Shown here: positions 57,847 to 64,000 of the stretch, piece by piece
Layout of the letters: each line of letters starts with the position of its first letter
How positions within the stretch are numbered: position 1 is the stretch's first letter
DNA from: Posidonia oceanica
Taxonomy: Eukaryota; Streptophyta; Magnoliopsida; Alismatales; Posidoniaceae
Assembly: GCA_037176725.1 (NCBI GenBank)
Contig: JAZBRS010000074.1
Location: 67,336,001 to 67,400,000 of the forward strand
Direction: 5' to 3'
Length of the DNA: 64,000 nucleotides
Translations under genes and position numbers: made by a program
The notes under the pieces: model-generated
What the model was told of the DNA's origin: nothing
Seen by the model: only the letters and a program-made list of their open reading frames with translations
Database searches by the model: none

Positions 57847-57881
57847 GGGGTTTAGGGTTTAGGGTTTAGGGTTTAGGGTTT
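57847..57881 (+). repeat. Interstitial (TTTAGGG)4
   Basis: Four perfect TTTAGGG units at 57851-57878 with partial units on both sides. On the minus strand these are AAACCCTAA telo-box motifs, known in plant promoters, about 570 bases upstream of the TATA box. Confidence 0.93.
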
Positions 57882-58021
57882 TTGGGTTTTAGGTGTTGGG
57901 TTTAGGGTTTAGGGTTTTGGGTGTTGGGTTTTAGGTTTTGGGATTTGGGATGGTTGTGGTTTGGGATTTGAGTCCACCAGAGAAGAGCCATTAATGCAGG
58001 AGTCAAAATGGAGTGTCTATA

Positions 58022-58070
58022 GATGCCCCTCCCTGAGCGAGGTCAAGGGAACCAAGGCCGCTGCTCAAGG
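58022..58070 (-). other. Polypurine tract and stem-loop of element F
   Basis: GATGCCCCTCCCTGAGCGAGG matches Element 2 here; CCCTGAGC pairs with GCTCAAGG at 58031-58070. Confidence 0.75.
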
Positions 58071-59720
58071 TTGACAAGACACCCCACCTGACGCCGGTGA
58101 GAACCAAAGGTTGCTGTTGGCATGAGTCACTTACTTGGCGGATGCGCCGAAAGTCGTGACTCATTGCTGCAATGCAAATGCAAATGCAGATGCCAGTGCA
58201 AATGCTTACGCTAATGTGATACTTACACTAACGCTCATTGCACTGTACTCTACTAGGGGAAAAGCGGGTGATGCATGCACGCGATTTGGTGGAAAATGCA
58301 ATGCAGCTCACCGGACCGCACTTAAGGGAAAGTCGTACGATTAAAGTGCGCTAGGCCAAATTAGCTTCAGTGCGGGGGTGCCGTTCGCTGGGAACTCCCG
58401 AGGTGAAGGCGATGCAAGTGTAACAAGATGTTGTGGGTGTGCATGCAGTGGCGGACACGTAATGCCAAGGAAGTGATCCTGGACTGTACTCTACCGCAGG
58501 TGTCATCTAAAGCAGGCTCGCTGCAAGGAAGCTGCGATTGCTGAAGATACCACTTTAAATAATGCACGAACCAGGGGTTCGACTCCTGGGTATGCCGTGT
58601 CAGGGAAAGCGGAGTGTGGAGATTGGTATAATGACTATAGGGAGTAGCAGCGCAATGAGAATGCAATGTAATGCGATGTTATGCGGTGAAATGCAATGCG
58701 ATGTATGCAATGCAAAGCAATGTAATGTATGCAATGTAATGCAGTGCAATGTATGCGACGGAATGCAATGCGATGTATGCAATGAAATGCAACGTATGCA
58801 ATGGAATGCAATGCGATGTGTGCAATGTAATGCAATGTATGCAATGGAATGCATTGCGATGTATGCAATGTAATGCAATGTTTGCAATGCGATGTGTGCA
58901 ATGTAATGCAATGTATGCAATGCGATGTAATGTATGCAATGTAATGCAGTGTGATGTATGCAACGGAATGCAATGCGATGTATGCAACGTAATGCAATGT
59001 ATGCAATGGAATGCAATGCGATGTATGCAATGTAATGCAATGTATGCAATGGAATGCAATGCGATGTGTGCAATATAATGCAATGTATGCATTGTAATGC
59101 AGTGCGATGTATGCAACGGAATGCAATGCGATGTATGCAATGTAATGCAATGTATGCAATGGAATGCAATGTGATGTATGCAATGTAATGCAATGTATGC
59201 AATGGAATGCAATGCGATGTGTGCAATGTAATGCAATGTATGCAATGGAAAGCAATGTAATGTATGCAATGTAATGCAGTGCGATGTAATGTGACGCTGG
59301 GCGACTAGTCAGCAGTTAATCCAAACTTGTGCAAAGAGGGGCACCAGACAAGACTAACGTGCTTGCCGTCCAGGCAGTTAGGTCTGCCAGCCCGAAAAAG
59401 AACTCCAGACAAGACTTTCGTGCTTGCCGCCTGCGACGCCAGACACTTTAATGGATGTCATCTGGGCAGTTAGGGCTGCCAGCTCAGGAGGAGATGAGGG
59501 TAAGATACCAAAGGCAGCAAAAAGGATGCCCCTGGCATTTGTGGATGTGGATTTTGGGGGGGTGTTTAAGGATGAAGATGCCGGCGCTTCCACGACGTCG
59601 ACAGCTTTGTTGTGATCGCCACTCGCCTTTGGGTAGACAAGACACCTAGGGGGAGATGATGAAGCTGTGAGTACTCGAATCACTGGATCGACAGCAGGGT
59701 GTCGTTCAGCGGCTCCTTCA
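58071..59720 (-). mobile_element. 3' interior of element F, no gene
   Basis: Order resembles the 3' interior of Element 2: polypurine side, GCAATGC-rich tract, then the CAGTTAGG(G/T)CTGCCAGC motif (59370, 59465). No integrase or RT is seen. 58071-58630 is unrecognised; a lone B box-like GGTTCGACTCC occurs near 58577. 59480-59720 is unrecognised. Confidence 0.65.
58630..59295. repeat. AATGCAATGCGATGTATGC array
   Basis: Over 25 copies of a roughly 20- to 24-base unit alternating GCAATGCGATGTAT and GCAATGTAATGCAATGTAT forms. All His/Ile/Cys ORFs here come from the repeat. Confidence 0.95.
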
Positions 59721-60207
59721 TGTTATGTAAGCAATTTCATTTCCTTCAAAACAAATAAAAAGAGAAGATCTAGATTAGTTCAAGTGTAGTAAATGTTAAT
59801 AGAGAAGAACAGAGAATACTAGAAACAAATAGAACTAATACTAACCGGGGGTTGTTCCCCGCATGCATATACTATGGGTCCTATTTTAAGGAATGCAATA
59901 TGAGATAAAAAGATTGGAAGATACTCCCTTCACCCTCGTGCTGTTTGCAGTGGAGTAGAAGTGGAGGCACGGTCGGAGCTCTGGCTAGGCTCGAGATCTC
60001 TGGGATCGTAGTTGGGGTTGTAGTGATCTCTAGGATCTTGGGTTTCTCTGGATTGAGGGTGGAGACTAGGGTTTCTGACTTGGAAACTCTAGCTGTTTGA
60101 AGGTGGAAGCTCAAAACCCTAAAAACCTAAAGAGAATTCTTTCTGACCTGACTGAGGGGGGCTCTCTCTCCAAAGTTCCAACCATCAAAGCACTGGCCTA
60201 GGGGGTC

Positions 60208-60215
60208 TATTTATA
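60208..60215 (-). promoter_or_regulatory. TATA box of LTR E
   Basis: GAGTCTATAAATAGACC on the minus strand contains a consensus plant TATA box. Transcription should start about 30 bases downstream, near 60175-60185. The strongest core promoter in the window. Confidence 0.8.
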
Positions 60216-60357
60216 GACTCTAGGGGTGTAGGGACGGTTGGAGTTCAGAAAATTTTAGAAAAGTGGTAGTTAGTTTGAGTTGTCGGTTGGAGCGGCGCTT
60301 AAACCTAGCAACCACTTAGTCAAAGTGTGGGAAGACCTGGGAACGAGGCCACGATAG

Positions 60358-60768
60358 TTAGTCACCGATTGAGGTGGCGCCTAACAGTTGGGGTGATCGT
60401 GTGAAATAACCATGGAAAAGAGGTTCGAAGGAGACCATGATTGTTAGTCGCCTCATGTAGTGGCGCCTAATGGTCAAGGATCGTGGGGAAGACCGAGGCA
60501 GTTCCGCAACCGTCTAGTCGCCTGTTGAGATGGCGTCTAAAGGTTGAGAGGTTAGTGGGAATTGACCATGGAAAAGCAACTGCCAGAGCAGTTATGACTT
60601 GTTAGTCGCCCCTTTGGATGACGTCTACCATAGCAGCCTGATGATGGGGCGCCTATCTGGGTCACCTCCTCAGTTGGCTACAAAGTAGCTCGCCTATTGG
60701 AAGGACGTCCATCTTAGTCGCCTCCTTAAATGGTGCCTATTATGGTCGCCTCCTCAGCTGGCAACTAA
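60358..60768. repeat. 27-base dyads in U3 of LTR E
   Basis: Units at 60358, 60444, 60514, 60602, 60658, 60714 and 60742, each 27 bases. The pattern is TTAGTCGCC, nine variable bases, GGCGCCTAA; the first three fit best. Spacing is irregular (28 to 88 bases). All lie about 140 to 560 bases upstream of the TATA box on the element strand. Confidence 0.9.
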
Positions 60769-61113
60769 TAAGCTCAGGTCATTTCTAGCCTTATTTTCCA
60801 AGTTTTGGCTAGAGAAACAAGATAGAAGGCCGGGAAACTGCAGGTAGTGTATGAAATCAAGAAGGCATCTCTGTTAACTCAAATCTGCCACAAATCTGAG
60901 TAGAAATGAAGGATATTCAGGGTACTCGGACTTGCCACAAGTCTGAGTGAGTTGGCTCTGCCACAGCTAACAACCTGAGTCAAGGTAGGATCAAGTGATG
61001 CTTGAAGAAATCAAGGAAGATTTAGAAAATGTGTTGTTAAGCCTTAAACATGTGATCTTTGGTGCCTCAGAAGTCCTTGTCCTCTATGAACTCTGGAAAA
61101 TGGGATATCTACA

Positions 61114-61159
61114 GATGCCCCTCCTTGGAGTTGATCTTGGAACAAGATCGAGTCCAAGG
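61114..61159 (-). other. Polypurine tract and double stem of element E
   Basis: Beside the tract, 61123-61159 folds as CCTTGGA/TCCAAGG outside and GATCTTG/CAAGATC inside with three-base internal loops. Both stems are perfect. Confidence 0.8.
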
Positions 61160-63527
61160 TAAGAACGATGTCCTATTGAGCATTTCCTGAAAAGGGGAGC
61201 TCCACCTCAAACAATCCGCCACAAGGGATGAAGGAAGATAATAATAAAAAAAGAAGAAGAAGGGGTGAACAGACTCGGTGTCGGGAGATTGCCGAATGAC
61301 CGGGTGGTTTGATTAATTGCTGTCATATTGAAGACTCAGGCATGGAGGGGTCAAGTCGGTTTCGAAACTATGTGTCACAGTCGATGTCGCGACCTGTCAA
61401 CCATGTAGAGATGTACTTCAACGGGGCAGAAGCTAGGGAGAAAACCGTGGGGCGTGACCCTTACACGATCGAAAAGGAGTGCTCTTGTGGCGTCATGTTT
61501 GAGACTTTACTCGGATTGGAATTGATAGAAGGATTGGTAGGAACTAGGTTGGCTTTAGGAGAATCACATGTCCTAAGGGTTTCTAACACTCTTGAAGAAC
61601 AATGCTCCGTCCGTGCTCCACTTCCAATGATATGAGAAAATGCATGGATGCATGATTCAAGCAAATAAATGCAAATGCAACATATGATGCAATGAATGGT
61701 CCATATGCTAGGTTAGGCCGGTGGGGTACGATTGGTCCCAACCCATATGGACATATGAAAAATGAAAGAATGCAATTCGTTGTGGTCAAGTGTTTTCCGT
61801 CATCGAGTGTAACCGGTACTCTCGGGAAAGGATTGTCATCCCATAGCTCGACTTGGCAGGTAAAGGAGTTCTATGATTAGAGAACCGGGTGAGGGAGTGA
61901 ACCCTTCCTTTGCCAAACTAGGGTTTGCCTTTTAGTCAAAGTGGGTGTGCCTTTGCACACTATATGAACCCCTTAGGCGTGAGCTCATTCTTTATATTGC
62001 TAAGCTTTGGTACCTGCACAGTTAACAAAAGATGTTAATAATCGTAGGTGAACCTTTCCCAGTTCCTAGGGCAATTGACTAAGTAATACTTGTGTATGAG
62101 ATAAAGTCATCACTTAATCAATGCTACTTGAGAACTAGGTGGAGGGAATTAGTCTTGGCCTCAGCTGAGAGATGGAAAATTGGAGCCCAGTAAACGCCGA
62201 TTGTGAGTCATCCGTAGATGCTCTAAAGATTATTGCAAAAGCAATGTCTTTGTTGAGAAAAACGCACCCCAACTGTGAGGCATGCTTGAGTAGGACATTG
62301 TCTCCAAATCCGAGGTGATTGATTATTGCATCACTGGCCAGACTAATTCCAGTTTTCCTACTTACTAAGTTTTCACTTGTATGTAGGGTGGATGGTGCTT
62401 CTTTTTTGTTGGTTTTCTTGGATTTTCTGATTTTTTGAATTTTTGGTGATTTTTTGGTATTTTTGGATTTTCTATTTTTTGGATTTTGGGTTTTCTGATT
62501 TCTTAGTAGTTTTTGGATTTTCTGGTTTTTTTGGTAGTTTTTGGATTGATGAGTGCAGTCACAACCTTCTTACTTAAAGACCTTGTAGCATTGCTTGGTA
62601 TTATCTAGGGTGAGAGAGCTTTCCCCTCTAACATGCCTAGTCAGTTGAGAACTCAGAACCTCATACTAGCCTTGGTTTGATTGTTGTTTCCTTCGTTTAA
62701 TCAGTCCCTAAACTTCTAGGATTCCCTGCCCCTTGTCTGTGAGTGAGATAGATGGAGGAGGTTTGAAGTGTAGTAAGCTCTCGACTTTGGCTTAGGTCTT
62801 GAATTCCACTTGCCTTTCTTTGGCCCTTAATGTGTCTTTCTAGGATTTATGCTTTAGACTCATGGACAGCTTTTGCCATGTTCCTTTTCCACTCTTTGGA
62901 CAGCTCTTTGCTGACCTCTTTCAGTTGGACAGTTTCTTTTACTGTCTCTTTTCATTTGTTCCTCACTTGGAAAACTTCTTTGCTGCCTTCTTTCCTCTCT
63001 ATTTGGGCAGTTTTTGCTGCCATCTTTTCTAGACGCTTTCTAAGTTATTTGGCAAGCGGTTCGTACCATAAGCCTCTGCTCCGAGCTTGCCTTTCTCTTA
63101 CCTCCCCGTGCAAGTGTATGTGCAGATAGGACAAGGTTGAGGTTACCCTAGTTGTTCAGTTCCTCTTCTATTTAGGATGCAACTTTCTTCTTTTGGCTAG
63201 GACTTGGTCTTCGGTTCCTTTCTAGAGTTTGGCATGCTAATTAAGGGTGTATTGTATGTAACTCCCATGGATCTGAAGATGTCTTCAAGCCGTCACAACC
63301 AGTGGTTGGACCTTCCCTAGGTGTCACGATCTCTGCTTAGGAACCTTAGGTAATATTTTGGCAGTTTTGCTTTGTGCTCTAAGTTGTTAGGTACAATCCA
63401 CACTCATCAATCATTTTTATTTATTTTATAGTCTATAATCTAACTTTGCATTAGATACCAAATAAAGAAAAAAATAGAGTACGGAAAGAAAAATGTCTTA
63501 TTTACATGTTTTAATTAACCACTGCCC
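61160..63527 (-). other. 3' interior of element E, no recognisable gene
   Basis: Short ORFs only. TTTTTGGATTTTCTG repeats fill 62400-62550. The segments between are unrecognised unique-looking sequence. No RT, integrase or gag motif. Confidence 0.6.
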
Positions 63528-63986
63528 TCAGTCGGGTTCAGTGGAACTTTGCACCTCCCTTCCCAGATGAGGGGGCTTACCTGAGGGGTGACTGCGGAAG
63601 TCTGCCCCTGGCGTGTAGCAGTCAGGTGCTTGTGGTGCATGTTCTTGTCTTTCTTTTGGTTTGCGCCCAGTCCTTGCTTTCAAAGGGTCAGAGTCGGACT
63701 CATTCTGACCCATTCCAGGCGGTGTGCCCTTGGTGGCTTTGTTTTGGAGTGAGGCTATCAGATGTCCTCCTCCTCTTGAAGTGTGGCTGCCGATGTGCTC
63801 TGTAGTAACCTCTCCTTCATGAACGCAGTGCTCATGACTGCCCCTAGTGTGTCCTCTTGTAGGATTGGGCGGTTTGGGAGGAGGATCAGCTCTTGCTTGT
63901 GCTACTTGGAGAGCTTGGTAGAGTGAACCCAGCGCAGCTTCTACTTTATACCAGTTTGAATCCGCATACTCATCGTAGATGGGCAA
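63528..63986 (-). CDS. Hypothetical ORF in element E (152 codons)
   Basis: Starts MPIYDEYADSNWYKVEAALG, then SLYQALQVAQARADPPPKPP, and becomes Gly/His/Pro/Ser-rich with no predicted fold. The N-terminal part looks like a short amphipathic helix. I recognise no family. It may be the C-terminal tail of an accessory or polyprotein ORF that begins beyond the right edge: the frame could be open further upstream. Position upstream of the polypurine tract agrees with an accessory ORF. Confidence 0.4.
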   Translation of the reverse strand: MPIYDEYADSNWYKVEAALGSLYQALQVAQARADPPPKPPNPTRGHTRGSHEHCVHEGEVTTEHIGSHTSRGGGHLIASLQNKATKGTPPGMGQNESDSDPLKARTGRKPKERQEHAPQAPDCYTPGADFRSHPSGKPPHLGREVQSSTEPD

Positions 63987-64000
63987 CTGGTCTTCTTCGG

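Larger units (their letters stand above)
56101..58021 (-). mobile_element. LTR F (3' LTR of a minus-strand element), left limit unclear
   Basis: The right end GGAGTGTCTATA followed by GATGCCCCTCCCTGAGC is an LTR/polypurine junction identical in form to Element 2 and S2. A TATA box lies at 57279-57285 on the minus strand. Where F starts on the left is not clear: D inserted at 56100 and 56101-56345 is a G/A-rich run (GGGAGGGAGAGAG). 56345-57270 has no gene that I can recognise; a direct repeat with GGGTGGCTC(C/T)...GAGGTGGAGA(G/A)CGATGGA lies at about 56935-57010 and 57090-57140. Confidence 0.65.
59721..61113 (-). mobile_element. LTR E (3' LTR of element E), left limit approximate
   Basis: The right end GGGATATCTACA followed by GATGCCCCTCCTTGG is an LTR/polypurine junction. 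A candidate left end is TGTTATGTAAGC at 59721, but without a second copy it is not proven. On the minus strand, U3 holds 27-base dyads, then a TATA box, then a leader with AAACCCTA telo-box (60112-60120). Confidence 0.7.

Noticed and set aside
58572..58595. Possible tRNA gene (GGGGTTCGACTCCTGGG)
   Set aside because: Only a B box-like T-arm is visible. I cannot build acceptor, D and anticodon stems upstream, so a tRNA or a SINE is not supported.
58600..59269. His/Ile/Thr-rich ORFs of about 200 codons
   Set aside because: They come from the AATGCAATGCGATGTATGC repeat; three frames give near-identical repeats.
63528..63986. Gag of element E
   Set aside because: It lacks the capsid motifs seen in Elements 1 and 2 and lies on the 3' side of the element, so I leave it as hypothetical.

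Overview
The window is plant nuclear DNA made almost entirely of nested LTR retrotransposons. I see no host protein-coding gene. The evidence for a plant is Tat/Ogre-type Ty3/gypsy polyproteins with an extra RNase H, a plant-mobile-domain-like reading frame, a tRNA-derived SINE, (TTTAGGG)n telomere-type repeats, and an initiator-Met primer site of plant LTR elements. Species cannot be named from the sequence; a flowering plant with a repeat-rich genome is the best reading.

Layout. (1) Bases 1-14099 are the 5' part of Element 1, a minus-strand Tat-type element: RT/RNase H, linker, protease, gag, leader, primer site and a 6.0 kb LTR. (2) Bases 14100-20072 are a rearranged element A: an LTR fold-back, LTR end plus primer site, an antisense 282-codon plant-mobile-domain-like ORF, an antisense integrase C-terminus, and an LTR ending at 20072. 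(3) Element D, a plus-strand gypsy element probably of the Tekay/Del chromovirus type with no coding sequence left, runs from 20073 to 56100 (5' LTR tail to 20803, 3' LTR from 48280) and hosts everything between. (4) Element 2 (23342-47907, minus strand) sits inside D with target duplication GGGTG. It has 3.4 kb LTRs, gag, protease, RT and part of RNase H, no integrase, and a 2 kb hairpin-rich array near its 3' end. (5) Solo LTR S1 (38930-44676, duplication GCTGG) sits inside the 5' LTR of Element 2. (6) Solo LTR S2 (51183-56042, duplication TTGTG) sits inside the 3' LTR of D. (7) Bases 56101-59720 are LTR F with a SINE and telomere-type repeats, then the 3' interior of F. (8) Bases 59720-64000 are LTR E with a clear TATA box, then the 3' interior of element E.

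The coding parts are decayed copies of one ancestral gag-protease-RT-RNase H frame. Most of the stops that I checked look like C-to-T changes (CGA to TGA, CAG to TAG), as expected for methylated, silenced DNA. Copies with integrase would have had to supply mobility to Element 2.

The least explained signal is that several unrelated elements carry their own arrays of short dyad (hairpin) repeats. Element 2 and A LTRs carry an exact 27-base dyad, TTGGACGC-N11-GCGTCCAA, joined by 2-base linkers and grouped in clusters that are often about 230 bases apart. The U3 of LTR E carries a 27-base dyad of similar pattern, TTAGTCGCC-N9-GGCGCCTAA, just upstream of its TATA box. D carries CTGGGTGAC...CCCAG repeats, and the 3' interior of Element 2 carries TCCTCG..CGAGGA repeats. 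A further stem-loop sits beside the polypurine tract of three elements.
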